Shown: piece by piece, positions 42,838 to 52,268 of the stretch
Numbering within the stretch: the first letter of the stretch is position 1
Layout of the letters: every line of letters starts with the position of its first letter
Source: Bacteroidales bacterium UBA1205
Lineage (GTDB): Bacteria > Bacteroidota > Bacteroidia > Bacteroidales > WCHB1-69
Length of the DNA: 64,000 bases
Reading direction: 5' to 3'
Assembly: GCA_002309615.1 (NCBI GenBank)
Contig: DBXT01000042.1
Location: 62,001-126,000 of the forward strand
Notes under the pieces: generated by a model
What the model saw: only the letters and a program-made list of their open reading frames with translations
Databases searched by the model: none
Told to the model about the DNA's origin: nothing
Made by a program: the position numbers and the translations under genes

Positions 42838-43410
42838 TTAATCTTCCGCGGAAGAGTGCCGCTGAAACAAAGAACCGGAAAAATGCAAAAATTCATCAGA
42901 AGGAGAAAGTAAAATACTATTGCCTGCCACCAATAAATAAATATTGTCATCCTTGTAGGCAAATTCCACATCGGTAATATCCACTCCGTATATTATCAAT
43001 TTATTGTTGGCAAGCTTGTATCCCATAAAACGCATAGGACTCTCCCACTGCTCCACATCCAATTCTTTGGTTTCGGCAATATTGGTATCCAATGCATGCA
43101 TATTCACCCTTATGGCATTAATCATTCTATCCACCTGTATTTCATCCATTTCTGTTTCGTCACACAAGGTATCTGCCAATTGGATAGTGCTATCTTGCTC
43201 CGCCGGTTTTAATACACGGGAGCTAGTGTTGTTTACATTCACTACTATGGTATCTTTGGTGGCAGGAAATTTCTGCTCTATTTTTTCTATCTGCAACTTG
43301 GTAAATTGCCTTATAACTCCAAAAAAAACGACTATTGCAGCTACTATTAATCCTAATAGAAAACCTAATATAAGGTATAACAACTGTTGTTTTTTTCGGT
43401 GCGTAAGCAT
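42838..43410 (-). CDS. Single-pass membrane protein of unknown function
   Basis: 190 residues. Charged N terminus (MLTHRKKQQ), one membrane helix (10-32, LYLILGFLLGLIVAAIVVFFG), a short coiled stretch and an extracytoplasmic domain of about 120 residues with Tyr-rich strands (YGVDITDVEFAYKDDNIYLLVAG). No family recognised. It is encoded between sppA (3 bases) and ctpA (26 bases), so a partner, inhibitor or adaptor of envelope proteases is a reasonable guess. Confidence 0.7.
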   Translation of the reverse strand: MLTHRKKQQLLYLILGFLLGLIVAAIVVFFGVIRQFTKLQIEKIEQKFPATKDTIVVNVNNTSSRVLKPAEQDSTIQLADTLCDETEMDEIQVDRMINAIRVNMHALDTNIAETKELDVEQWESPMRFMGYKLANNKLIIYGVDITDVEFAYKDDNIYLLVAGNSILLSPSDEFLHFSGSLFQRHSSAED

Positions 43411-43413
43411 ATA

Positions 43414-45168
43414 CTATTTTATACTAAACTCAAACGGAATAATAGCTTGTACGCCATTCATTTGAACACTGTTTTGCAAATAATTGAAATACATATACAT
43501 GTCTCCCAATTCCGCACGTTGTTTGCTCAATAGCATGGTTTTGTTCATCATAGACTCTGCAAATTCTTCCCATACATTTTTCATATGAGGATACGATTCT
43601 ATGCGATAGCTGCTTATTTTTGCCAATTGAGCGGCTTTGTTGATAGCTACATCTATACCGCCCAAAGTGTCTACCAAATGTAATTTTAAAGCATCTTCAC
43701 CTGACCATATACGACCCTGACCCACAGAATCCACATAGGTGGTGGCAATATTTCTTCCGTCGGAAACACGGGTGAGAAAAGTGCTGTATGTTTTATTGAC
43801 AAACTGCTGCATCACTTCTCTTTCTTCTCCGTCCATCGGCCGGTTAATACCCAATAAAGAAGCATGCTTATTGGTGGACACTTCATCTATGGATACCCCT
43901 ATTTTTTTCATCAAGCCTTGTACATTGGGTATCATACCAAACACCCCTATAGAACCTGTGATAGTGGTAGGCTGGGCAACAATATAATCAGCTGCACAGG
44001 CTATATAATATCCTCCCGAAGCTGCCACATCGCTCATGGAAACCACTATGGGTTTTTGTTTTTTCAAACGTACTATTTCTCTCCATATATTTTCTGACAT
44101 CAAAGCAGAGCCTCCGCCCGAATTGATGCGTAATACTATGGCTTTCACATTGTCTTCTTCCGCCAAATCCGCTATTTGGTCTGCTATGTTTCGGCCTATG
44201 GTGCCATTATCACCATCACCATCTATTATATTTCCTGTGGCATACACCACACCTATTATATTTTTTGCGTTGGAAGGCGTAATAGCCGACGATGCGTATT
44301 GTTTGGGTGTAATGTAAGAAATATCTTCTTTTTTATCCAAGCCGAGTTGCTTTTTCAGATAAGAAGTATATTCATCTTGATAGATTGTAGAATCGATATA
44401 ACCTTTTTCTTTAGCATATTGCAAATTACTGAACAAGGACAAAGCATCACAATCGGCATTAATTTGTTCTACCGATATGCCGCGAGAAGCGGATATTTGA
44501 TTCAAAATGTGATTCCATTCCGAAACCAGCAAGGCGGATATTTGTTCTTTGTTGGCATCGCTCATGTGATCCAGCACAAAAGGCTCTACCGCACTTTTAT
44601 AGGTACCCACTTTCACTATTTGCATGTCTACGTCCAATTTTTCAAGCAGCTGCTTGTAAAACATCACCTGCATGCTTAATCCGTGCATATCAAACGTGCC
44701 TTCGGGGTGTACAAACACTTTATCGGCTACCGATGTTAAATAGTACTGCCCCTGCGTATAATTTTCACCATAAGCATATATAAATTTGCCCGATTTCTTA
44801 AAATCAGACAAGGCATTGCGTATTTCTTCCAAACTGGCTAAAGAAGCAATCAACGAATTCACCTCTATGGATATGCCTTTGATATTATCATCATTTTTGG
44901 CATGTTTGATACTTTCCAACACATCGTTCAATGCCATGTTGGATTTGTTTTCGCCGTACAAACCTTCAAACGGATCTTCTGCCACTCTTTCGCTTAAGGT
45001 TCCGTTAAGTTCCAAACACAATACGGAATTTGCCTTGACGGGCGTTGCTTTTTTACCTATCGAAGCAGCCATGCCTGCTATAATAAACAGCATGATAATA
45101 AACGCTAATATTTGCAATAAAATAAAACCCAACATGGTAGCGAATACCATTTTGAAAAAATTCTTCAT
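43414..45168 (-). CDS. sppA: Signal peptide peptidase A (S49)
   Basis: 584 residues, long form with two S49 domains. The N-terminal membrane helix is at 10-34. Domain 1 carries the general base Lys near 191 (VGTYKSAVEPF); domain 2 has RINSGGGSALMSE and the nucleophile Ser near 383 in SDVAASGGYYIA, then ITGSIGVFG. The enzyme degrades cleaved signal peptides in the inner membrane. It is followed 3 bases later by the single-pass protein. The upstream exported protein ends 67 bases before it on the same strand. Confidence 0.95.
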   Translation of the reverse strand: MKNFFKMVFATMLGFILLQILAFIIMLFIIAGMAASIGKKATPVKANSVLCLELNGTLSERVAEDPFEGLYGENKSNMALNDVLESIKHAKNDDNIKGISIEVNSLIASLASLEEIRNALSDFKKSGKFIYAYGENYTQGQYYLTSVADKVFVHPEGTFDMHGLSMQVMFYKQLLEKLDVDMQIVKVGTYKSAVEPFVLDHMSDANKEQISALLVSEWNHILNQISASRGISVEQINADCDALSLFSNLQYAKEKGYIDSTIYQDEYTSYLKKQLGLDKKEDISYITPKQYASSAITPSNAKNIIGVVYATGNIIDGDGDNGTIGRNIADQIADLAEEDNVKAIVLRINSGGGSALMSENIWREIVRLKKQKPIVVSMSDVAASGGYYIACAADYIVAQPTTITGSIGVFGMIPNVQGLMKKIGVSIDEVSTNKHASLLGINRPMDGEEREVMQQFVNKTYSTFLTRVSDGRNIATTYVDSVGQGRIWSGEDALKLHLVDTLGGIDVAINKAAQLAKISSYRIESYPHMKNVWEEFAESMMNKTMLLSKQRAELGDMYMYFNYLQNSVQMNGVQAIIPFEFSIK

Positions 45169-45235
45169 CTCTTATTAATTTTTTTTTTACAATATTTTTC
45201 TAAAAATTCTGACAATAGCCGTCAACACGTGCCGG

Positions 45236-45985
45236 TTATTTTTTCATTTCACGATAGTTGCCTATGTTGAAATTCAAACGAGCGGTTACTACATGATGGC
45301 ACATACCTGCCCACGGAAATATGGATTGGTCTGCTTCTTCTTGTGTCATATCGCCTCTTCTGACTGCCGATTTAATATTTCCATCCCAATTCCAACAAGT
45401 TTTAATATTAAAACCATAGGTGATATTGAACGAAACACGGCTGACCTCTTTGGCTTTTGTTTTATAGCCGCACGGAAAAAACAAGCCTATTTCGGGACGA
45501 ATGTAAAAATTGGCATAACCGTTATCGTGTCTTAAGGTAAAATCACCATATCGTTCCGATGGGGCTGTCCCCTTGGAATTAAAGGCAAATTGCAAAGCTA
45601 TACCATAGATAAACGGACTCATATCCAGTCTACCGATATAACTGCAATGAAAGGTACCTATAACATTGTGCACTATATAACTATCGCGGGTGCCGAAACC
45701 TATTTGATAGGTAACCGACTGTTGCATATAACGATTACCCACTCCGTAATACTGTGTGGACACATATCCTGCACCAAAAGTGGGGATGATATCCATTTGC
45801 CCCGGCCTTGCCGATAGATTGACAGCCGCCTGCACGGCTATGCCGTGACGGATGGTGGCATTGCTTTTGCCTATGGTGGAAAAATTGTTTTTCTGTTGTC
45901 TTCTGTTCGCTTGTGCATTAAGTTCATTGCTGGTTAAACTTAATGTAACCAAGACCAAAACCATATAACTTAAATATTTTTTCAT
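45236..45985 (-). CDS. Exported protein, probable outer-membrane barrel
   Basis: 249 residues with a signal peptide (1-25, LTSNELNAQ). The mature part is rich in Gly, Tyr and Phe with alternating strands (FGAGYVSTQYYGVGNRYMQQ, YNFYIRPEIGLFFP-like) and ends VTARLNFNIGNYREMKK, so a small beta-barrel is likely. No family is recognised. A -7 box lies about 45 bases upstream; it is divergent from the MerR gene. It may be cotranscribed with sppA. Confidence 0.65.
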   Translation of the reverse strand: MKKYLSYMVLVLVTLSLTSNELNAQANRRQQKNNFSTIGKSNATIRHGIAVQAAVNLSARPGQMDIIPTFGAGYVSTQYYGVGNRYMQQSVTYQIGFGTRDSYIVHNVIGTFHCSYIGRLDMSPFIYGIALQFAFNSKGTAPSERYGDFTLRHDNGYANFYIRPEIGLFFPCGYKTKAKEVSRVSFNITYGFNIKTCWNWDGNIKSAVRRGDMTQEEADQSIFPWAGMCHHVVTARLNFNIGNYREMKK

Positions 45986-46028
45986 GGTGTGTGAAATATC
46001 TTGTTTTACTATTATGCTATATTGGTGG

Positions 46029-46036
46029 CAAAATTA
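46029..46036 (-). promoter_or_regulatory. -7 box TAATTTTG for the exported protein/sppA run
   Basis: CAAAATTA on the plus strand, read as TAATTTTG on the minus strand. It is about 45 bases before the start at 45985. Confidence 0.5.
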
Positions 46037-46079
46037 CAAAAAAAATCGCTATGTTTCGTGTTTTTACCACATTTTTTTT

Positions 46080-46087
46080 TATATTTG
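46080..46087 (+). promoter_or_regulatory. -7 box TATATTTG for the MerR gene
   Basis: TATATTTG follows a long T-run and lies 90 bases before the start at 46177. Confidence 0.5.
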
Positions 46088-46176
46088 TATATGTGTTTTA
46101 ACAAATATGTGATTTTGGTAAAAAATTCATTTTCATATTTTTATATATTCGTCCATTATTCATTTACTTTCAGAAA

Positions 46177-46515
46177 ATGCAAAATATAGAGCAAAACAAC
46201 GAAAAAGCATATTATTCCATAGGAGAAGTTTCGCGTATTTTTAATGTCAATACCTCGCTTCTTCGTTTTTGGGAAAAAGAATTTCCACAATTAAAACCAT
46301 ACAAAAACGCCAAAGGTACCCGCTATTATACTCCGGAAGATATCCACCTTATTCGCAGCATATATTATTTGGTAAAACAAAAAGGCTACACCTTGGACGG
46401 AGCCCGTACAAAATTAGCCTCCGATAAAAAAAAGGTGGATGCCAATGCTCAAATATTAGCATCGCTGGAAAACCTTAAATCGTTTTTACAAAACATAAAA
46501 AAACAACTGGAATAG
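46177..46515 (+). CDS. MerR-family transcriptional regulator
   Basis: 112 residues. The winged-helix N terminus reads YSIGEVSRIFNVNTSLLRFWEKEF and RYYTPEDIHLIRSIYYLVKQKGYTLDGAR, a clear MerR DNA-binding domain. Only a short coiled segment follows, with no effector-binding domain and no metal-binding Cys. This small type is common in Bacteroidota, where it may bind DNA as a dimer without a ligand. It lies 2 bases before murD and probably shares its transcript. Confidence 0.9.
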   Translation: MQNIEQNNEKAYYSIGEVSRIFNVNTSLLRFWEKEFPQLKPYKNAKGTRYYTPEDIHLIRSIYYLVKQKGYTLDGARTKLASDKKKVDANAQILASLENLKSFLQNIKKQLE

Positions 46516-46517
46516 CC

Positions 46518-47897
46518 ATGATAGATACCATACTTCAACAATTGGAGGGAAAAAGCATACTGCTTTTGGGATTCGGACGGGAGGGACAATCCAGTTATCG
46601 CTTTATCCGCCGATATCTTCCACAAGCACCTGTCGGCATTGCTGATCAAAATACCGATATTCCGTCTGCTATGGCTCCTGACAAGCGGTTGCAATTTCAT
46701 TTGGGAGCTGATTATCTTGATGCTATCAACCAATACGATATAGTAATAAAATCCCCGGGGGTGAGCTTAAAAAACATACTTGACAATATAAACACCGTCA
46801 TCAGCTCACAAACCGATTTATTTCTACAAGCCTTTCACTCCCAATGTATAGGCATCACAGGCACTAAAGGGAAAAGCACCACTTCCGGTCTGATATACCA
46901 CCTGCTGCACCAAATGGACGAGAACACCGTATATGGAGGTAATATAGGCCTGCCTTTGTTTGAACTCATTGATAAAATCAACACTCGCACCCGCATAGTG
47001 CTGGAATTATCGTCTCACCAATTGGAATTTATACACCGAGCTCCGCATATAAGTATATTACTCAATTTGTTTGAAGAGCATTTAGACCATTATAATTCAT
47101 ACAAAGACTATCAAAAAGCCAAATACAACATCGCCCTGCATCAAAATGCTGAAGATTATTTTATTTATCACCATGATGATGCCCGCATACAAGCACTTAT
47201 AAAAGAGCAACCACCGGTATCGCATGCCCTTTCCTTTGCCGACCATACAGATGAATCGGTTTTTAGCTATTATAATCAAAATCAAATATTTATCCTTATC
47301 AACGGCCGACATGTGCCCATTAAAAACATTGGCGAAACATTTCCTCTCAAAGGCGTACACAATTACACCAACATTGCGGCAGCAATGGCGGCTTTGGCTT
47401 GTGTAAATAAACATACCGACTGGAATGCGGTGTCTGAACATTTGGACACATTCAAACCGTTACCCCATCGCATGGAGTACGTAGGCACCTATCATGATAT
47501 TGTATTTTACAACGACAGCATTTCCACCATTCCGCAAGCGACTATTGCCGCCGTAAAAGCCATAAGCAATGTAGATACCCTTATACTCGGCGGCATGGAC
47601 CGCGGCATAGATTACTCCCCTTTGGTAACTTACATTACTCAAACTCAGGTTCGCAACTTTATTTTCACCGGTGCAGCAGGAAAAAGGATGATGCAAATGT
47701 TTGAAAACAAGAACATTCCCAACCTATATTTTTGCAACAACTACCAAGAAATAGTATCTTTGGCCATGAACATTACGCAAAAAGGGAAAACATGCCTGCT
47801 TTCGCCTGCTGCTTCCAGTTACGACAGCTTCAAAAATTTTGAACAAAGAGGTGATTACTATAAAGAATTGATACAAAATTTCAAGCACCCCGCTTAA
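46518..47897 (+). CDS. murD: UDP-N-acetylmuramoyl-L-alanine:D-glutamate ligase
   Basis: 459 residues. A Rossmann-like N domain (LLLGFGREGQSS) precedes the ATP-binding GITGTKGKSTTSG (about 112-124). LELSSHQLE and HLDHYNSYKDYQKAK follow, and the C-terminal domain has VGTYHDIVFYNDSISTIP and LLSPAASSYDSFKNFEQRG. It adds D-Glu to UDP-MurNAc-L-Ala in the cytoplasm. It is not in the usual dcw cluster here but next to a MerR regulator, so this may be a separate or second copy. It converges on the SprA-like gene with a 10-base gap. Confidence 0.92.
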   Translation: MIDTILQQLEGKSILLLGFGREGQSSYRFIRRYLPQAPVGIADQNTDIPSAMAPDKRLQFHLGADYLDAINQYDIVIKSPGVSLKNILDNINTVISSQTDLFLQAFHSQCIGITGTKGKSTTSGLIYHLLHQMDENTVYGGNIGLPLFELIDKINTRTRIVLELSSHQLEFIHRAPHISILLNLFEEHLDHYNSYKDYQKAKYNIALHQNAEDYFIYHHDDARIQALIKEQPPVSHALSFADHTDESVFSYYNQNQIFILINGRHVPIKNIGETFPLKGVHNYTNIAAAMAALACVNKHTDWNAVSEHLDTFKPLPHRMEYVGTYHDIVFYNDSISTIPQATIAAVKAISNVDTLILGGMDRGIDYSPLVTYITQTQVRNFIFTGAAGKRMMQMFENKNIPNLYFCNNYQEIVSLAMNITQKGKTCLLSPAASSYDSFKNFEQRGDYYKELIQNFKHPA

Positions 47898-47907
47898 GCA
47901 CCTGATA

Positions 47908-50900
47908 CTAAAAAAAGGCTCGCATCTCCACCCCTACCACATGTTTCATTTTCACCCCTTCGCTTATACGCCCCTGATAGGTGGCGTTAAGTTGCATATT
48001 CTGCCACAAGGTGATTTGAAACGTGGCATCTAATATCACATTGTGACCCGGCTGCAAAGCTTCCATCATTTCGTATGCTGCCGAAGTATTGGTGTTGCCG
48101 GTGAACTTTATATTGCAATAATTGGCTTTGAGCATGATATTTCCCCTCTGCAAAATACGATAATTGGCCTCCACACCGGCATTGTGTGCCACGGAAGTTT
48201 CTTCTCCCTTATTGTTGGCTTTATTGGCATAAGAATAATTCAAACTCAGCTTGAAACTATTTTTATACTGATATACCCATGCCGCATTCATCTTATGATA
48301 ATCTATCTTATAATTTTTGCTCATATAATCACTTTTGCGAATATTCCACCCGTTTTCATAACCGGCATTCAAGGTGAACCATTGCTTGATATTCAACCTT
48401 CCCGATACCGAACAAGAATAAATATCGGAAGATTCATATCCGTTGACCGTCAAATTTTTAATTTGAGAATTGTGGTATATCACATCCATGCCCCATATTT
48501 GACTTATTTGATTGAAAGAAAACGCATTTCTAAACGTACTTGAAGCGGTTACCACATTGGTGTCGTTATCGTTGACATAAAAAGGATTGAACAAGCCGAC
48601 CATAGTTGACAGTGTGTTTTTATACAAAGAACGATAGGTGGTGGTGTTGGCAAAACGGGCAAAAAACTTTTTCCATCCGGTTTGGTTACGCCATACGGCC
48701 GAAGGACGTAATATCAAACTCCCCGCAAATTGATTGTTATAAGTTTTGACATAAGTGTCCGACGAACGCCATAGCCGGATATAATTCGCCTCATCTTTGT
48801 ATTTGGCTATTTCAAATTCATCCAATTCCTCCACCCCGTTGCCGTTGTAATCTATCCATTGATACACTCCTTGACCGGCCGCGACTTTCAGATAGGTGTA
48901 TTCGTTTTTTTGCTCCATACCGCTGCCTACTTCATAAAACAAGCCCAATTGTATGGCACCCTTGCACCAACGCCCTTGATAATCCACATTGGCCAACAAA
49001 GTGTTTTCCCCTATGCTGTCTTTTACGGTGGTATTACGATACGACACCACGGAATTCAACTGCTGCCCTTTTGTTTGCAATAGACGCATATCCGCTCTTA
49101 ACTGATGTGCTATCATATTCGTTACCAATACACTGTTGCGTTCTCCGGCATCTATTCTATTGGTATAATACAAGCCGAAATTCACTTTCTTCAAACTATC
49201 ACCACTACGCAAATAGCCTGTTATTTCGTTAAAAGCAAAACTTTCCCGCATTAAACCGCCGTTGAAGGTGTGATATAAATTCACTTCCATATCGTTTTTT
49301 ACCCCCACAACTATCTTTTTGCAGGCTTTTTCCAATATTTCACCATGCTTGATATAGTTACTATTAAAATCCGTTTGCTTATGATTCATCATAGATGCCT
49401 GAACATTAACATGATACCCGTTCCGTAAGAACTGTAACCACAAAGCATTTTTATTAGCAATATATTGTTCCCGAGGAATGATATAAGCAAAAGAAGCAAC
49501 GCCCGCCTGACCGTAAGAATGCACAAAATTGATATTTACTCCGACAAAATGATCCGTGTTTCGGGCCAAACTATCCGATACGTTGTAGTTTCGTTTAAAA
49601 TCCAAACTTCTATAATCTTCTATATAATTGAAATTATTATTTTTAAACTCATATTCCGCATTGATGAACATTTTCCCCACCGAAGATTTGTTCCCCGTCG
49701 AAGACGCTTTCTTTTTGTTGTACAACGGAGTGCAATTATCTATTTTCACTTGTACAGCCGCCCCCACATTGTCAGCATTGTCGTATTTGGAAAAAGTATT
49801 TTTATCATTGTTAGAAAGTGCAGCATTCACACTTAAGGTGGTAGTGGAATGCACCTTATATTCCGCACCTAAAGTAAACATTTGTTCCCGCTGGGGAGTG
49901 GAAAGCCGCTGTATGGGTGCATAATTTCCTTGCGGAACACCGCCTTTGGGAGCCACCCATACATACACCCTGCCATTAACCGCCCCTTCTTGCAATACAT
50001 AATCTCCCTGATTGGCCCCGACAAGCATAAAACCCAATCGATATACATTGCTGTCACCGGCGGGTTGATATACAAAAATACTATCATAAGATATGCCGTT
50101 TACCACGGTATCGGTGAGCGTGTATAACACCTCGTTGGAATTGGGTTCCGAACGGGTCATGTTCAATACATACAAATCCAGACCGTCGGTTTTCATTTGC
50201 GACATCATCAATTTTTGAGCGTCGGTTAAGTCTATGTTGTTGGGCTGGTTTTTATGGTCTTGATGATTGAAAAAATTAAAACCCACTTTCCATTTTTTGC
50301 TCTCCAAGGAAGTGTTTAAATGTATGGTGGATTTCAAATAATCATGATTCACATATTCAAATTCCACCACTATACGCTTGTTCACCGTAATGGGACAACG
50401 GGCAGTGAAAGTAATTTCGCCTGAATTATAATTAATAACATAATCATTCTCCTCCCCTCTTATAAGCAACTGCTCGTCTATATACACCCTTTCGCTACCG
50501 GCTAACACGGTGATGTAAGTTTCGTTGTTTTTACCTTGCAATTTATACGGACCTTGATTGGATTCTATGGCAGCTATGGTTTGTTTTACGTATATGCCTT
50601 TTGCCACCGCTCCCGTGAAATTCACATTATAATGTATGGTATCTCCTTTTTTGGTGGCGGAATGAAATCTGGTATCGGCTAACAAACCCTGCCCTTTTTT
50701 GGAAAATTTCATAAAATAATTGTCCGACACCGTTTTTTCTATATCGCCGGCCAAAACGGTGGCAATATCTTTATATTTCAACTGTATGAACACCTTGTCA
50801 AACTCTTGTAATTGCGCCGTATTGCCTTCTGGCTGTATGGGAATATTTTCATCGGTGATGTTTGCCAATATTTCCACATCTTCACTCAATTTGCCGGACA

Positions 50901-51387
50901 ATTGCAAATTCAAATTGGAATTGACTATCATATCTTGGGTGTTGCCCAAGGATATGCCCCTTGACAAGCTACCGCTGCTATTGAGCATGGCATCGGAAAA
51001 CACATCACTGAAACTATTAGAGGCTCCCACTTCTTTGGCAAAAGACGAAATAGGAGCATAAATATTACTCTCTATGCCGGATAAAGGCAGATTTTGCTCT
51101 TTTTTGCCATATAAGTAAGGATAGGTTCTATATTCTACGGTCACACTCCTGCCTTTTATGGCAGGGTTTCGAACTATTAACAAGGATTGCAGATAATCTA
51201 TTGAATATTCATAACGCTCAATACCGATAATATTAACACTTCCCCATACTAAAGAATTGATATCTATAATATTTGTATCATTTTCTATAACAATGGTTTT
51301 AACTTTTTTAGACGAGTTTTCTTGGCCGTAGGCGGACAGAAACGTCATCATCAAAGCGACTAACCATGCTATATATTTTTTGCTCAA
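47908..51387 (-). CDS. Giant outer-membrane protein with SprA-like N-terminal region
   Basis: 1159 residues, signal peptide at 1-21 (LSAYGQ). Residues ~130-220 (LSRGISLGNTQDMIVNSNLN, ITDENIPIQPEGNTAQLQEFD) are like the region of SprA, the T9SS translocon barrel, that precedes its strands. Long stretches of amphipathic strands follow (about 340-1159), ending VVGVEMRAFF with terminal Phe. At roughly half the length of SprA, it is a distinct family member, perhaps a surface or transport barrel. An EF-hand-like DYNGNGVEELDEFE segment lies near 865. It is 79 bases downstream of the DjlA-like gene; no own promoter was seen. Confidence 0.7.
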   Translation of the reverse strand: MSKKYIAWLVALMMTFLSAYGQENSSKKVKTIVIENDTNIIDINSLVWGSVNIIGIERYEYSIDYLQSLLIVRNPAIKGRSVTVEYRTYPYLYGKKEQNLPLSGIESNIYAPISSFAKEVGASNSFSDVFSDAMLNSSGSLSRGISLGNTQDMIVNSNLNLQLSGKLSEDVEILANITDENIPIQPEGNTAQLQEFDKVFIQLKYKDIATVLAGDIEKTVSDNYFMKFSKKGQGLLADTRFHSATKKGDTIHYNVNFTGAVAKGIYVKQTIAAIESNQGPYKLQGKNNETYITVLAGSERVYIDEQLLIRGEENDYVINYNSGEITFTARCPITVNKRIVVEFEYVNHDYLKSTIHLNTSLESKKWKVGFNFFNHQDHKNQPNNIDLTDAQKLMMSQMKTDGLDLYVLNMTRSEPNSNEVLYTLTDTVVNGISYDSIFVYQPAGDSNVYRLGFMLVGANQGDYVLQEGAVNGRVYVWVAPKGGVPQGNYAPIQRLSTPQREQMFTLGAEYKVHSTTTLSVNAALSNNDKNTFSKYDNADNVGAAVQVKIDNCTPLYNKKKASSTGNKSSVGKMFINAEYEFKNNNFNYIEDYRSLDFKRNYNVSDSLARNTDHFVGVNINFVHSYGQAGVASFAYIIPREQYIANKNALWLQFLRNGYHVNVQASMMNHKQTDFNSNYIKHGEILEKACKKIVVGVKNDMEVNLYHTFNGGLMRESFAFNEITGYLRSGDSLKKVNFGLYYTNRIDAGERNSVLVTNMIAHQLRADMRLLQTKGQQLNSVVSYRNTTVKDSIGENTLLANVDYQGRWCKGAIQLGLFYEVGSGMEQKNEYTYLKVAAGQGVYQWIDYNGNGVEELDEFEIAKYKDEANYIRLWRSSDTYVKTYNNQFAGSLILRPSAVWRNQTGWKKFFARFANTTTYRSLYKNTLSTMVGLFNPFYVNDNDTNVVTASSTFRNAFSFNQISQIWGMDVIYHNSQIKNLTVNGYESSDIYSCSVSGRLNIKQWFTLNAGYENGWNIRKSDYMSKNYKIDYHKMNAAWVYQYKNSFKLSLNYSYANKANNKGEETSVAHNAGVEANYRILQRGNIMLKANYCNIKFTGNTNTSAAYEMMEALQPGHNVILDATFQITLWQNMQLNATYQGRISEGVKMKHVVGVEMRAFF

Positions 51388-51466
51388 TGCAATACAATTG
51401 GTATTATAATAACGATATTCAACAAAAAAAATTTTTTATTCTTGGCTTAAAAATGCTTTTGCTTGG

Positions 51467-52267
51467 TTATAAGTTTCGTGCTTTTTTAATTTCATTATAG
51501 GCTTCCGATATTTCGCTAAAACGTTTTTCTGCTGCTTGACGTGCCGTTTCTCCCAAATGTTGTACCTTGTCGGGGTGATTGGCTACGGCCAAACTACGAT
51601 AAGCTTTTTTTATGGTTTCGTTATCGTCGGTGCTTTTAACACCCAACACGGCATAGGCACGGTCTAATTTTGACTCATTGACATAAGCTCCGCTGCTTTG
51701 CTGCCGGTATTGATAACGACTTTTTTGTGTATATTCAAATGTGGCTCGCATGTATATATAATCGTGCTGCCGTATTTGCAGCAACGATGCGATATGCGAT
51801 ATATAAGCCGTCTCATTATTATTAATTGACTCATCTACGTAAGCCAATTGGAACAAAAAACGCAATATCTGCATTTTTTCCGTATAGTTCAAGTTCTCGT
51901 TGAGCTCTTCGCAAGCCTCTTCGGCGCTAATATTTTCATCTTTTATCTCCTGCAAATAGGTGATGGCATCGGAAGCCACTTCCTGCCCGAAATTCTGTAA
52001 TATAAAATCTCTAAATAAATACAATTCCGAACGCATCATTTTATTATCGGCCTTTATCACCACCACCGACAATTGCACGATGGCATGGAGCAAGGTTTCC
52101 GTCATTTCGCCGGCAATATTTTGACTGCGGGCACTATGGGTGTTATATGTTTTTTTATCGGTATTAAAAAAGCTACCCAACACCATGCCCAAGAAAGCCC
52201 CTCCTACACTACCTGTAAGGAAATAGCCTATACAACCGAAGAGCAAAACAAGCAAACAACCTCCCAT
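51467..52267 (-). CDS. DjlA-like co-chaperone with TerB-like and J domains
   Basis: 266 residues. The N-terminal hydrophobic helix (4-30, Gly-rich) anchors it to the membrane. The middle (~50-180) is a TerB-like helical domain (VVVIKADNKMMRSELYLFRDF, LAYVDESINNNE). The C-terminal J domain (~200-266) carries RSLAVANHPDKV, including the HPD needed to stimulate DnaK ATPase. It starts one base after the TrkH gene, so it is translated from the potassium-uptake transcript. Role: recruiting DnaK to the membrane, by analogy. Confidence 0.9.
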   Translation of the reverse strand: MGGCLLVLLFGCIGYFLTGSVGGAFLGMVLGSFFNTDKKTYNTHSARSQNIAGEMTETLLHAIVQLSVVVIKADNKMMRSELYLFRDFILQNFGQEVASDAITYLQEIKDENISAEEACEELNENLNYTEKMQILRFLFQLAYVDESINNNETAYISHIASLLQIRQHDYIYMRATFEYTQKSRYQYRQQSSGAYVNESKLDRAYAVLGVKSTDDNETIKKAYRSLAVANHPDKVQHLGETARQAAEKRFSEISEAYNEIKKARNL

Positions 52268-52268
52268 A

